Below are positions 8,248 to 17,165 of a stretch of DNA of 64,000 nucleotides, piece after piece. The position numbers and the translations under genes were made by a program. The DNA is taken from contig NZ_CP156085.1 of the NCBI RefSeq assembly GCF_040687965.1, positions 62,001 to 126,000 on the forward strand, read 5' to 3'. The stretch comes from Methylocystis echinoides (lineage in GTDB: Bacteria; Pseudomonadota; Alphaproteobacteria; Rhizobiales; Beijerinckiaceae). Within the stretch, counting starts at the first letter, position 1. Every line of letters starts with the position of its first letter. The notes under the pieces were generated by a model. The model saw only the letters and a list, made by a program, of their open reading frames with translations, was not told the origin of the DNA and searched no databases.

Positions 8248-9060
8248 ATGGTTGACTTGGCTACAAGCGTGAGGTCGGAAAAGGAGCAAAGCCCCTTTCC
8301 GCAACGGCCGCCGCTGAGACCTGCATGGCTGCACCCGGTCCTCGCAGGGGCGATCGTCTTCGTGCACATCGCGTTCTTCGCATCCGGAATTTATTGGCCT
8401 GCGCCCCAGGTGGCGGATCTCGCGACGATCGACGCCGAGCTCATCCCGGAGGGGGACTCGCTCGACGCGGGCGACCCCGCGCCAGAGGGCGACACGCTCG
8501 ACGTCAGCGCGCTGGAAAACGGGCCCGCCGTCGCCGTCGAAGAGCCGGAAGCGGCGCTTCCGCCGCCGCCCATCATGCAGCCGGAAGCGGCGGCCGAGCC
8601 GTCTCCGGACGCGCCCGCGCGGAAGGAAGAGAAGCCCAAGGCGCCGGAAAAGAAGCGCGCCTCGCGCGCCGCTTCTGCAGACGCCAAATCGCGGGAGGCG
8701 TCACTGGACAAGCGTCGGTATGGCGTTCCTGGCGGCGCGGGACAGGGAGCCGGAACGGCGCGGGTCGCCGGCCGCTTCGGATTGCCGGGCGGACGGGCTC
8801 AGGGCTCGGCCGCGACGCAGGCGGCGTGCCTCGTACAGGTCGCGACTTCCATCCGCCGGCATCTGCCGGGCGCGACGAGCCTGGGTCCCGGAACCGCTTA
8901 TGTGACCTTCTACGTCAATCCCGGCGGCGGCATCTCGGGCATTTCCGTCTCCGCCTCGTCCCCGGCCCACGAGGCGCTCGCGCGTCGAATCGTCGGGGCC
9001 TCTCGCGGCCCGGGCAATTGCGCCTCCGCCTATGCGAGCCAGCACATCACCTTCCAGTAA
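8248..9060 (+). CDS. TonB-family energy transducer
   Basis: A 270-residue protein with a short cytoplasmic N-terminus, one membrane anchor (residues about 28-50, LHPVLAGAIVFVHIAFFASG), a long Pro/Glu/Ala-rich spacer (about 65-150, e.g. EEPEAALPPPPIMQPEAAAE and a Lys/Glu stretch) that can span the periplasm, and a C-terminal TonB-like domain (about 190-270, VQVATSIRRHLPG, GTAYVTFYVNPGGGISG, ending ASQHITFQ). TonB proteins transmit proton-motive force from ExbB/ExbD to outer-membrane receptors. exbB follows 23 bp downstream. No receptor is nearby, so the substrate is unknown; copper or iron chelates fit the neighbourhood. GAGG lies upstream of the ATG. Confidence 0.85.
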   Translation: MVDLATSVRSEKEQSPFPQRPPLRPAWLHPVLAGAIVFVHIAFFASGIYWPAPQVADLATIDAELIPEGDSLDAGDPAPEGDTLDVSALENGPAVAVEEPEAALPPPPIMQPEAAAEPSPDAPARKEEKPKAPEKKRASRAASADAKSREASLDKRRYGVPGGAGQGAGTARVAGRFGLPGGRAQGSAATQAACLVQVATSIRRHLPGATSLGPGTAYVTFYVNPGGGISGISVSASSPAHEALARRIVGASRGPGNCASAYASQHITFQ

Positions 9061-9083
9061 TCGCTCGGAAGAAAGAGACTTCG

Positions 9084-9734
9084 ATGGACCATTCGCTTTC
9101 GCCGCTGATCGTCAATTCGCTTTCGCCGACGGTCATGTTCCTGAACGCCGGGCCCGTGAGCAAGGTCGTGATGGCCGTGCTGGTCATGGCCTCGGTATGG
9201 ACCTGGTTTCTGATCATCGACGGCGTCTTCGTGCTCGTTCGCCTTTCGCGATCTTTGAAGTCCGCCGACGCCGGAGGGCCGATCGGGGTCTTATGGCCGA
9301 TCGCCGTCGAAGGCGAAGCCGCCCTGCGCGTCTCTTTGCCGGGCGAAACCGAAGTTCAGAAGCGAGAACGCATTTCCAAGCAAATGAACCGGGCGGCGCG
9401 CGAATTCCTCGCCGCCGCGAGGGGCGGGCTGTCGAATCTGGCGATCGTCTCTTCCGTGGGACCTTTTGTCGGCCTCTTCGGCACAGTCTGGGGAATCATG
9501 TCCAGCTTCTCGAACATCGCGCACACGCAGGAAACCGGCCTGACGGTCGTCGCGCCGGGCATTGCGGAGGCGCTGGCGGCGACAGCCTACGGGCTTGCGG
9601 CGGCCATTCCGGCGGCGATCGGCTACAACCGGATCGGCGCGGCTTTCGCCGAAGCCGGCGAGGGGATCACGAAGTTCGCGACAACCGACGCGATTGCTCT
9701 TGCCAAAAAGGCAATCGCCAAGGGGGCCGCCTGA
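9084..9734 (+). CDS. exbB: ExbB/TolQ/MotA-type proton channel protein
   Basis: 216 residues with three membrane helices: VVMAVLVMASVWTWFLIIDG (about 28-48), GLSNLAIVSSVGPFVGLFGTV (about 119-140) and EALAATAYGLAAAIPAAIGY (about 160-182). The second and third carry the family signature VGPFVGLFGTVWGI and the conserved polar/Thr positions of ExbB. It would form the inner-membrane motor with ExbD and TonB. Start ATG 9084 lies just after the TonB gene. Oddly, no exbD follows: the next sequence is an opposite-strand fragment and then a regulator, so ExbD must be supplied from elsewhere or has been deleted. Confidence 0.9.
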   Translation: MDHSLSPLIVNSLSPTVMFLNAGPVSKVVMAVLVMASVWTWFLIIDGVFVLVRLSRSLKSADAGGPIGVLWPIAVEGEAALRVSLPGETEVQKRERISKQMNRAAREFLAAARGGLSNLAIVSSVGPFVGLFGTVWGIMSSFSNIAHTQETGLTVVAPGIAEALAATAYGLAAAIPAAIGYNRIGAAFAEAGEGITKFATTDAIALAKKAIAKGAA

Positions 9735-9738
9735 AGGC

Positions 9739-10110
9739 TTAGAGCGCGCAGAAGGCGGCGAGCCGAGCGGGCTCGTCGAAATTCAGTCTGCCGTTGACGA
9801 TGGCGTTCACCACGCCCGAGGACGACAGGAGATAATGCAAGGGCGTCGAGACGCCGCCGTCCGCGGTCGTCCCATAGAAGGCCCTTGCGGCTTTCGCCTG
9901 CGCCGGGCTGGACTTCGCAGCGTCGCCGACGCGGTGGATCGGCCAGGGGAGCCGGTAACGGTTGAATTTGGCCAGATCCTTCGCGTAATCGGCGGGGCGC
10001 GCCGAAACGAAGACAATATTCCAGCGCTGCGGACAGGTCGCCGCGATCGCCTCGACAAACCTATGTTGCAGCCCGGCCACGCTTTCTCTAAGCTGCAGCT
10101 TCCTACGTGG
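9739..10110 (-). pseudogene. Thioredoxin-like (TlpA-type) protein, N-terminally truncated
   Basis: The frame reads NIVFVSARPADYAKDLAKF, RYRLPWPIHRVGD, AFYGTTADGGVSTPLHYLLSSSG and ends NFDEPARLAAFCAL, matching the C-terminal half of TlpA-like thioredoxin-fold proteins (cis-Pro segment TPLHYL). The region that should contain the CxxC active site is missing: upstream coding potential ends near 10110 and the longer open frame lies antisense to the regulator gene. A GTG near 10078 could in theory start a short protein, but without the active site. Probably the residue of a rearrangement that also removed exbD. Confidence 0.5.
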
Positions 10111-10192
10111 GCGGCGTAGGCCTAGCGCCTGCCCCTTGCGAGCCGCCGCCGTTACAGCGTGGGGCGGCGCGGCGGTTTGACGCGACAAGAAG

Positions 10193-11332
10193 ATGATCGA
10201 GAGCAGGCGCGACGAGGACGCAGTTATCGCATCCATTGACGCCGCCGGTCGCGATCCCCGTCGGTGGCCGGAAGCTCTGGCTGACATCGCTCGCCGGCTC
10301 GACATGACGTTCGCGGCGCTCATCTTCGACGGCCGCGCATCGACTCTCCCCGAGTTGAGATATTCCACCGACGCGAATGGCGCATGGCTCGTCGAGTATC
10401 TTCGCAATCATCCGAAGCTCGCCCCTCTTCGGGCGCGCGTGTTGTGCAAGACGGGCGTCGGCCGCGTTTACTCTTCGGCCGACTTCGTCTCCCCGGAGCG
10501 ATTCCGCAACAGCGCGTTCTTTCAGCGCTGGATGGAGCCCTACGGGCTCGCTGACATCGTCGGAGCGGTGATCGATCAATCGCGCAGGGGCGCCTGCATC
10601 TTCGTCGCGCTGCGCGCCGCTCGAGCCGGACCGGTCGACGCGCAGACAAAGGAAACCTTGTCCAAATTCCTGCCGTACCTCGCCCGCGCCGCGCACCCGA
10701 ACCCGGACGAGTCGGATCTCGTTCGCCGACTGACCGATCTTTTCAATTGCCTTGCGACGCCCATCATCCTCCTCGACCGGGACATGGGCGTTTCCTATCT
10801 CAATCAGGGCGCGCAGCGCATGCTGGAGCGTCATCCGGCGCTGTCGGTTTCCAACGGCGCGCTGGCCGTGACCGATCCCCGCGCGCGCGAGGCTCTGCAG
10901 GCGGCGTTGAGCGCCGGCGCGAACGCTCGGGCGGAGAGTCTGGCCATTATGCTCAAGAGCGGCGAGGAGCGCTGCTGCGTCGTTCATGTGCTGCCTTTTC
11001 CGCAAGGCGGCGGCGCCCTCTTCGTGCGAAGCCTTTCCCTCGGCGTCGACGCCGACGCCGGCGTCGCCTCCGCATTGTACGGACTGACGGCGCGCGAGAC
11101 CTCCGTCCTGCTGTCGATCACCGAGGTCGGCGGGGTGCCGGCGACGGCGCGGGCGCTCGGGTTGAGCGAAGGCACGGTCAAAGGCTATCTCAAGAGCATC
11201 TTCCAGAAGACAGGCGCCACCCGGCAGGCGGATCTCGTCAAGCTGGTCATGGCGCTGGAGTCCCCCTTCTCGCCGCCCTTCGAGCCCGCGTCGCTCGAGG
11301 CTCCGTCGCGCAAGGCCAGCGGCCGGCGGTAG
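10193..11332 (+). CDS. LuxR-type (PAS plus HTH) transcriptional regulator
   Basis: 379 residues. An N-terminal sensory region (about 1-180, resembling the helical/GAF-like input of orphan LuxR regulators), a PAS-like segment (about 185-270, ATPIILLDRDMGVSYLNQGAQRML) and a C-terminal LuxR HTH (about 300-365: LTARETSVLLSITEVGGVPATAR, LSEGTVKGYLKSIFQKTGA, RQADLVKLVM). Lacks the acyl-homoserine-lactone pocket pattern and the receiver Asp, so it is a PAS-type regulator with an unknown signal. It follows the tonB-exbB pair on the same strand and may control it; this is inferred from position only. The C-terminal tail is Pro/Ser-rich. Confidence 0.8.
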   Translation: MIESRRDEDAVIASIDAAGRDPRRWPEALADIARRLDMTFAALIFDGRASTLPELRYSTDANGAWLVEYLRNHPKLAPLRARVLCKTGVGRVYSSADFVSPERFRNSAFFQRWMEPYGLADIVGAVIDQSRRGACIFVALRAARAGPVDAQTKETLSKFLPYLARAAHPNPDESDLVRRLTDLFNCLATPIILLDRDMGVSYLNQGAQRMLERHPALSVSNGALAVTDPRAREALQAALSAGANARAESLAIMLKSGEERCCVVHVLPFPQGGGALFVRSLSLGVDADAGVASALYGLTARETSVLLSITEVGGVPATARALGLSEGTVKGYLKSIFQKTGATRQADLVKLVMALESPFSPPFEPASLEAPSRKASGRR

Positions 11333-11731
11333 CTGGGCCCCGCTGGGGCGATAGCGCTGGGATCGAGAGACGTGCGACCGCTGCGCTGGTCGTCTGCCCG
11401 CCAGGTTCTACATTTCGAAGCGAATTGATCCTAAGCGGTCCCTGCCGCGCGGGTCCGCGACGCGTGTCTGAGTTGGCGGCGCCGGAGGCTGTCATTTCCG
11501 TTGCCCCGTTCGTGGCGACGCTGGCGATTTGCTTCGTCAGCGCGACGTTGCCCGCCAACGCGGTTGGCAGAAAAGCTTGATCCACAAGCTCTTGTTACGC
11601 TCCTCTCGCAGAGCGTTCGTTCTTGTAGGCGAGAGCCTCAGTCACCTGCTAACACAACGTCTGCGCTCAACGCCTACCTTGTGACTACCCAGCGCCTTCT
11701 GCATCAATGGCCTCTTCGGGCCGTCATACAG
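11333..11731. other. No supported gene
   Basis: Short ORFs on both strands lack starts, ribosome sites and recognisable families. The stretch ends at the first tni remnant. Confidence 0.4.
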
Positions 11732-12335
11732 CTACCGCGACATTTTCAACATGCGGCGGGGTTTAATCCGACCTTCACCCGAAGGCCCTTTGAAAAGACC
11801 CTCGTCACGCTCAGCTACGAGCATTATTTCAAGATATCGCAATAGCTGCAGGATTACACGTTGCTCTCTGGGATTGCCCGCGAGCAGGTTATGGACCTCG
11901 TCAAAGACCAAGACACGAACATAGCTGTTCTTCAGCAGAAGCATGGTCCTGATTTCCAGGTCCATGAGTGTGGCGCGCTCAACGACGCTGGCGCGAAGAG
12001 CCATGAGCAGCTGACCGTATATCCGACGCTCGGTCGGCGCGAGGTCAGTATGATAACAAGAACGGGAACTGCTTCGCAGCCAGTATTCCGGTCGACGATC
12101 GGAGGGTGATGCCGGCGAAACTTTTCGCCTTGCCCATCCCGCTATGACCGTAAATTGCCAGTCTCGGCGGTCGGGTTGATAGCGGATGATCACACAGTGC
12201 ATCAAGATAATGCAAAACACGTCGGGCGCGACCGAACCCAACCCAGCGGTCTGCTCGGATGGCGCGAATGCCCACGTGATCTGGCGCGCTAATAAAAGCG
12301 GTCGCGCCTGGCGCCAAATGGGAGGGCTCGATCAT
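11732..12335 (-). pseudogene. TniB-like transposition ATPase, frameshifted (module 1)
   Basis: The N-terminal part reads DRWVGFGRARRVLHYLDAL and the Walker A YGHSGMGK (frame ending 12045). The Walker B region VLVFDEVHNLLAG and LQLLRYL are in a different frame (ending 11732). This is the AAA+ target-selection ATPase of Tn552/Tn5053-type transposons. The N-terminus is intact near 12335, but at least one frameshift separates Walker A from Walker B and the C-terminus degenerates. Confidence 0.6.
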
Positions 12336-12508
12336 TGGTCCCAGAATTCCATATGATCGTTAGAATAGCCGGGTTTCGCCAAATCAGCGCGTCACATTCC
12401 GGCGCGCTGTTGCGCTCACCTGCGCGGCGGAATCCTCGATTGTCGTTGCTGCGCAATAGAAGCAAAAATAGTCTCTTCATTCAATTCTCGTTTCCCCTGT
12501 GCCGTCCT

Positions 12509-12785
12509 TCAAGAGGCGCCGTCGTTCCTCCGGCAAGAAACTCGTCCAGAAAGCCATTCGGTCGGGCGGAAGGTGGAATCGACATCACCCTGAAGATCGC
12601 GCCAGATCGCCACTGGGGGGCGCAGGAGCGCGGAATGGACCTCCGAAACGCGGAGTCGCTGGCGGTCTGAATTGAAGTTTGATTCCATATTCACGACAAG
12701 CGCTCGCAAGAGCGCGCGAGCGAAACTCGGCGCCATTGTCGGGTGCTTCTGAGCGGCGCCAGCTCAAGATCAGCAAGAGGCGCAT
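12509..12785 (-). pseudogene. TniA-like transposase fragment with internal deletion (module 1)
   Basis: One frame contains DNGAEFRSRALASACREYGI followed by a TPRFGG motif, the second catalytic Asp region of a Mu/TniA-type integrase core. The next frame gives HSALLRPPVAIWRDL and FRPTEWLSGRVS, the later part. The normally intervening 40 or so residues are missing, so this fragment carries an internal deletion plus a frameshift. Confidence 0.55.
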
Positions 12786-12869
12786 GATCGCGGGGGTGAG
12801 TGGCGTCGGCTCGCGGTTCAGTTGCCGGCTGATTAAATCCTCTTCGCAAGAGACGAAGTGTCGCTTGGA

Positions 12870-13175
12870 TTATGAGGCGCGCCGAGCGCGGGAAGGATCT
12901 GCGCGTAGACGTCGTTCGCCCGGTCCACTGGAAAGTTCGACGACGAGAAACTTATTTTGCTTTCCTGGCGGGGTCTGGGTTTGCGAGAGATATGACGTTG
13001 GGTTTGAAGCGCCGACGATCATGGAATTCCCCATTCCGCTGTCGCCGTAAACAGCGATCGAGGCCATCCGCGTCGTACGAGGGCGGCTTCCCAGGCCATG
13101 CATCAAGTCGATGATTTGCTTTGCCAGCCGGAGGGGCGCTCCACGAAAACCCTGGAAATTTCCCGCGGACCGCAT
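12870..13175 (-). pseudogene. TniB-like ATPase fragment (module 2)
   Basis: Contains RLAKQIIDLMHGLGSRPRTT and a Walker A-like YGDSGMGNS (the usual Lys is Asn), so it is a second, different tniB copy. It follows the 3' end of a tniA remnant in the normal tniA-tniB order. Sequence after Walker A loses similarity. Confidence 0.5.
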
Positions 13176-13775
13176 TTAACCAGAAGGTCGCGTTTAGGTC
13201 CACCGAGAGCGGCACTGAGAACGGTCGACCAATACGGCAAAGCCGTGCAGCCACACGCCGTCGGGCCGGAGCTTTCGGCTCCCTTAGGGCAGAAAGGGAA
13301 CCCAGAATGCCATGCGGTCGTGTGGCATACGAAATTGGACGCGATCCTCGTGGTCGCGCCAGATCGCAGCCGGGGAGCGCATCAAGGCGCTGTGAATGCG
13401 TTCGTGGTAGCCGCCAGCTATTTCCCAGCCCAGATAACACTCGAGCTCTCGCAATGACATCGCAGGATGCTTCTTTGAATCATGGGAGCCGCGCTCAATG
13501 GGGTTTCCGAAAGAAGTGCCGGGTAAGAGATGCATCTCACCCATCATCGTACCGATCAGACGCTCGATGTGGCCCCCATAATGTGGTTCACCGGGCGAAG
13601 GCCAAATGATGTTGATCCCTTCGTTGCGGCAGCCGTGAATGAATGCATTGCTCCTGAAATCCGAGCCGCTGTCGACGTGAATTGTTTCGGGAAGGCCGAC
13701 GATCGGCCAAGAGGCCTCAATCTCGCGTTCTTTCAGCTGAAGCGCTTGGGAATGGTGGTCCAGGGTCAGTGTTAG
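13176..13775 (-). pseudogene. TniA-like transposase 3' portion (module 2)
   Basis: The frame contains GLPETIHVDSGSDFRSNAF, PHYGGHIERLIGTMMGEMH, LPGTSFGNP, HSALMRSPAAIWRDH and FRMPHDRMAFWV, the second half of the TniA integrase core and its C-terminal domain. A frameshift near 13290 moves the rest (YWSTVLSAALGGPKRDLLV, REISRVFVERPSG) into another frame. The N-terminal half is missing at the boundary with the IS3 remnant. Confidence 0.65.
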
Positions 13776-13797
13776 TCTCCGACGGGTTTTTCGCCCT

Positions 13798-14619
13798 TTA
13801 AGTTGCCGAACCGACTGCCCGCAAAGCGTATTCGCTCGGCGGGATATTTCCAAGAGCCATGCGAGGACGGCTCTCGTTGTATTCGATTTGGCCGACTTCA
13901 ATCGCCAGCGCCTCGCGGCTGAAGACGTCGACGATCGTCAACGCGCGGAACTTGTCGGCATTGCTGAGCTGGTCATGGATGAAGTCCAGGCTCCAGATCT
14001 CGTTCGGGCGCTTCGGCTTGAACCGCTCCTCCCGATGAAGGACCATCTTACGCCGGCGCGGACGCTTGCTGCGCAAAACAAGGCCTTCTTCGCGATACAG
14101 CCGGTAGACCAGGTTCTTGCCGACCACCCAGCCTTCCCGGCGCCAGCATGATCTGGACACGTTGATAGCCGTAACGGATACGTGTCTGAACGATCTCCCG
14201 CATGCGCTGGCGGAGTTCGAGGCGCGGGTCTCAAATGCTCGGCTTCCGTTGAGTTGAGCGGTGCTGGCGCGTCAAGGCGCAGGCCCGTCGCTCGCTGTAG
14301 CCGTAATGCGCGGTCACGTAGGCGACAACTTGTTTCATGAGCGCTGGCCTGGGAGTTTTTTTGACAAGACATCCTGAAGAACGGCTTTGTCCAAGCTGCC
14401 ACCAGCTTCTTCAGCCGCGCATTCTCTTCCGAGAGCTGCTTGAACTCCCTGACCTGCGTCGCTTCCAGTCCGGCATACTGCTTCTTCCACCAATAGAACG
14501 TCTGCTCGGAAATCCCTGTCTGGCGAACCAGCGACAATCTGCTCAACCGAAAACCGCTTCCTCTTCATGGCCAATCTCCCCTTCCGTCTTCGGGAAATCC
14601 GCCAGAAAGCTAACATCAA
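13798..14619 (-). pseudogene. IS3-family transposase (OrfA/OrfB), frameshifts and internal deletion
   Basis: OrfA start MKRKRFSVEQIV (near 14567) and TGISEQTFYWWKKQYAGLE are in different frames. OrfB shows LVYRLYREEGLVLRSKRPRR, NEIWSLDFIHDQLSNADKFR and FSREALAIEVGQ, then jumps directly to YNESRPRMALGNIPPSEYA. About 80 residues containing the other two catalytic acids are deleted between these. The element is inactive. Confidence 0.75.
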
Positions 14620-15432
14620 TCATGGACCATTTTATCGGGGGCACCTCACAGCCAGCTCGTCTTGTCGTAGACCGCGTGTAAGAGGCAGAGGCTGACAGAA
14701 AGCCGGGAAGGGGGGTCCATTGAAAGGTGAAAGCCGGTGATCATCCGCGTGAATACGTCTATAGCCAACGTAAGCCAAGGTCGCTTCAGCGGAGCCCGCG
14801 TTTCCTCTGCACGACGACCAGATCCAGAGAGTGATCAATCAGAATTATCTCAAGCGGTCGCGAGGCTTTGTATTGGCCCCGAATGGGAGTGGTCGCCTTG
14901 ATCGCGACGACGTCGTCGCGCTTGCGCGCAGCAGGGATTCAAACCGCCGAGTGGCTCGCAAAGGCAAAGGTCGATCGGGTCTTCGTGCTCGACAGTCTCG
15001 ATGGCAAGGGACCCGGTTACGTATTTCGGGATGCCGGCGTCGATGTGCAACGCACGACCAAAAGCACGGTGAGCGCGCTTATGGAACACACTTTCCCACC
15101 GAGCCAGCCAGAGGTTTGATTGAGCGGGGCGTTACAGGTGTATTCGTGTGGAACTCCATCGACGGCGATTCCGAGATAGGCGCCTGTCTTGCGGACAAGA
15201 TGATTGTAGAGCCGTGATCGCCACGATGTGTGTAATGGCCGAGATGACGAGGTCGGGCAGACGAAAAGGCGGCCGCGCGCGCCGCTCCTGCGGGCCGCCG
15301 GGCGCTTGACCTCGATCCCGGCTTCGGTTGAAAATTTCGTTCGCCAATTGACGCCTTTGCCGAGTGTGTCAGAAGCGAGCGCCTTGGCGCAGGATCGATT
15401 TCAACGCAGTCGCCGGAAGGGAAACCAGGACA
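14620..15432. other. Degenerate intergenic region with one possible fragment
   Basis: No intact gene. The only candidate is the frame described at 14868-15119. Remaining ORFs lack recognisable features. Confidence 0.35.
14868..15119 (+). pseudogene. Possible NifX/NifB-type (dinitrogenase cofactor fold) C-terminal fragment
   Basis: The frame contains AAGIQTAEWLAKAKVDRVFV, LDGKGPGYVFRDAGVDVQ and ends PPSQPEV. The order of helix, Val-rich strand, Gly-x-Gly-Pro turn and Asp-Ala-Gly-Val strand is reminiscent of the small ribonuclease-H-like domain that binds iron-molybdenum cofactor precursors. The N-terminal strand is missing and there is no ribosome site. Identification is weak. Confidence 0.3.
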
Positions 15433-16569
15433 TTGACGCCTTCACGTTTTCGCCTTGGGCTTGTCATCGCGATGAGCATGATCTTCGCCTGGCTCCATTT
15501 TGGCGAAAGGATCGCGCCGCGCCCGGCCTCCGATCTCGATTGGCGGCAGGATGGGCGGTTGCACGTGTTTTTTTCGCAGGACTGCCCTCATTGCCACGAA
15601 GCCATTCAATACCTCAAAAGCCAGCCTCGTATCGATTATGTCCTGCACGACGTCTCGAAACCGACAAGCGAAGCGCTGTTGCGTCGGGTAGCGAAGCACT
15701 TCAGCCTCACGAAAATCGGCGTGCCGCTCTTCGTCTATGGTTCCCGCTATCTGATGGGCTTTGAGTCGGCGGAGACCACGGGGCGCGAACTGCGAGAGCT
15801 GATGAGCGACAAATCCGCAGTCGGGCGTCAGGCGGCTGAAAGCGCGCCGATTACGCTGCCCTTCATCGGCGAAATCGACCCCACGCATCATTCGCTGCTT
15901 GCGCTCACAGCGCTGATGGGACTTGCCGACGGCTTCAATCCTTGCGCCATGTGGGTGCTGATTTATCTGATTTCGCTGATCGTCGCCATCCAGGACCGCC
16001 GTAAGATCTGGTGGCTCGTCGGCACATTCGTGCTCGCTTCAGGGATACTCTATTTTCTGTTCATGACTGCGTGGCTGAACACCTTCCTCTTCATCGGATA
16101 CGTCAAGCCGCTCACGCAGCTGATCGCCTTGCTTGCGATCGCCTTCGGTCTGGATCACCTATTCGCCCTCGCCGTCAACCGCGGCGAGGTTGCCTGTGAG
16201 GTAGGGGATGTCGCGCAACGGCGGCGAACCATGCGATGGGAACGCGAAGTGGTCGCCGCCCCGGTCGGAATCGTCAGTCTGCTCCTCATCATCGGTCTTG
16301 CCTTTACGGTCAATGCGATCGAGTTCGTGTGCTCCGCGGCGTTGCCGGCAATCTACACACACCTGCTTTCCCTGACCGATTTGCCGACTGGCCTGCACTA
16401 TGCGTACATCGCTCTTTACGTGACCTTTTTCATGCTGGACGATCTTGTCATCTTCGGCTTTGCGGCCTTTGCCGTGCAGAAAATCATCGACACCCGCTAC
16501 GCGGCGATCAGCCGCGCCATTGGCGGCCTTGTATTGATAGGCCTGGGGGGCTGGATGCTCGCGCGCTGA
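15433..16569 (+). CDS. Thioredoxin-like (CPHC) plus CcdA/DsbD-type membrane protein
   Basis: About 378 residues. After a membrane anchor (residues about 7-23) comes a glutaredoxin/thioredoxin-like domain with LHVFFSQDCPHCHEA (CPHC at about 51-54) and the cis-Pro strand GVPLFVYG. Six or so membrane helices follow (LTALMGLADGFNPCAMWVL, WWLVGTFVLASGILYFLFM, LTQLIALLAIAFGLDHLF, IVSLLLIIGLAFTVNAIEFV, and a C-terminal pair), with Cys in FNPCAMW and IEFVCSA at the positions where CcdA/DsbD shuttle electrons. It probably moves reducing equivalents across the inner membrane to its own thioredoxin domain, for disulfide reduction or cytochrome c assembly. TTG 15433 is the suggested start, giving the anchor; ATG 15472 is the alternative. 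Confidence 0.75.
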   Translation: MTPSRFRLGLVIAMSMIFAWLHFGERIAPRPASDLDWRQDGRLHVFFSQDCPHCHEAIQYLKSQPRIDYVLHDVSKPTSEALLRRVAKHFSLTKIGVPLFVYGSRYLMGFESAETTGRELRELMSDKSAVGRQAAESAPITLPFIGEIDPTHHSLLALTALMGLADGFNPCAMWVLIYLISLIVAIQDRRKIWWLVGTFVLASGILYFLFMTAWLNTFLFIGYVKPLTQLIALLAIAFGLDHLFALAVNRGEVACEVGDVAQRRRTMRWEREVVAAPVGIVSLLLIIGLAFTVNAIEFVCSAALPAIYTHLLSLTDLPTGLHYAYIALYVTFFMLDDLVIFGFAAFAVQKIIDTRYAAISRAIGGLVLIGLGGWMLAR

Positions 16570-17164
16570 AGTTGGGAGGCGGACAGGCCTCTTTTTGCAA
16601 TTTAACCTGCAAGCGCAGTCGTCTCCGGTGGAGCGGTTCACGTCGCGCCGCGGCGGTCACCAGAAATCGTTTGCTTCGTAAGGCGATGGCCGGCAGGGCG
16701 ATCGCGAACTCCTCGGGTAGATTATGCAAGGCGATTGAGACAGCGACCAGAACTCCAAGCCCGGGAGAAGCGATATAGGCGTTTGCCATCGCGAAGCCTT
16801 CGCCGACATCGTGAAGGATGAGGCCGGTCGCCACCAGGGACGCGGAGCTTGCAAGACGAGCGTCAGCCTCCCCGTGCTCGGGTCCGAGGTGAATGTGTCG
16901 CAGGATCGAGTTGGCGAGCCAAAGGACCGCGCCCCCGGACAACGTGGCCCAGGCGACCTGCGATTTGCCGAGCTTCAGATAAGCTTCCGATATCAAGTCC
17001 ACGCCAGAGATGAGGAGCATGATGCCGGTCGAAAAGCCGACCCCAATGGCGATTGCCCGGTCGTTGGCGTGAATAAGCGAGGCCAGGGCGACGCCCAAGA
17101 CGGTCGTCATTACCGAGAGCGATGACAAGGCGAGCACGGCGCCATAGGGCAATTCCACTGTCAC
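16508..17164 (-). pseudogene. ZIP-family metal transporter, C-terminally truncated
   Basis: The frame starts at GTG 17164, one base after the ferritin-like stop, and encodes the first five or so helices of a ZIP transporter: GAVLALSSLSVMTTVLGVAL, AIAIGVGFSTGIMLLISGVD, and the metal-site helices LVATGLILHDVGEGFAMA and VSIALHNLPEEFAIALPAI. After LRSKRFLVTAAA it turns into an Arg-rich, non-membrane tail that overlaps the 3' end of the convergent CcdA-like gene. About 80 residues (three helices) of a normal ZIP are lost. Both metal-site motifs are present but the protein is probably non-functional. Confidence 0.65.
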
Positions 17165-17165
17165 T

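Noticed and set aside
8325-9734. 469-aa frame spanning tonB and exbB
   Set aside because: Its first 250 codons are an Arg-rich shadow of tonB; only the last 216 codons are ExbB.
14868-15119. Intact nitrogenase cofactor (NifX/NifB) gene
   Set aside because: Only a C-terminal-like segment without start, ribosome site or nif neighbours; kept as a weak fragment.
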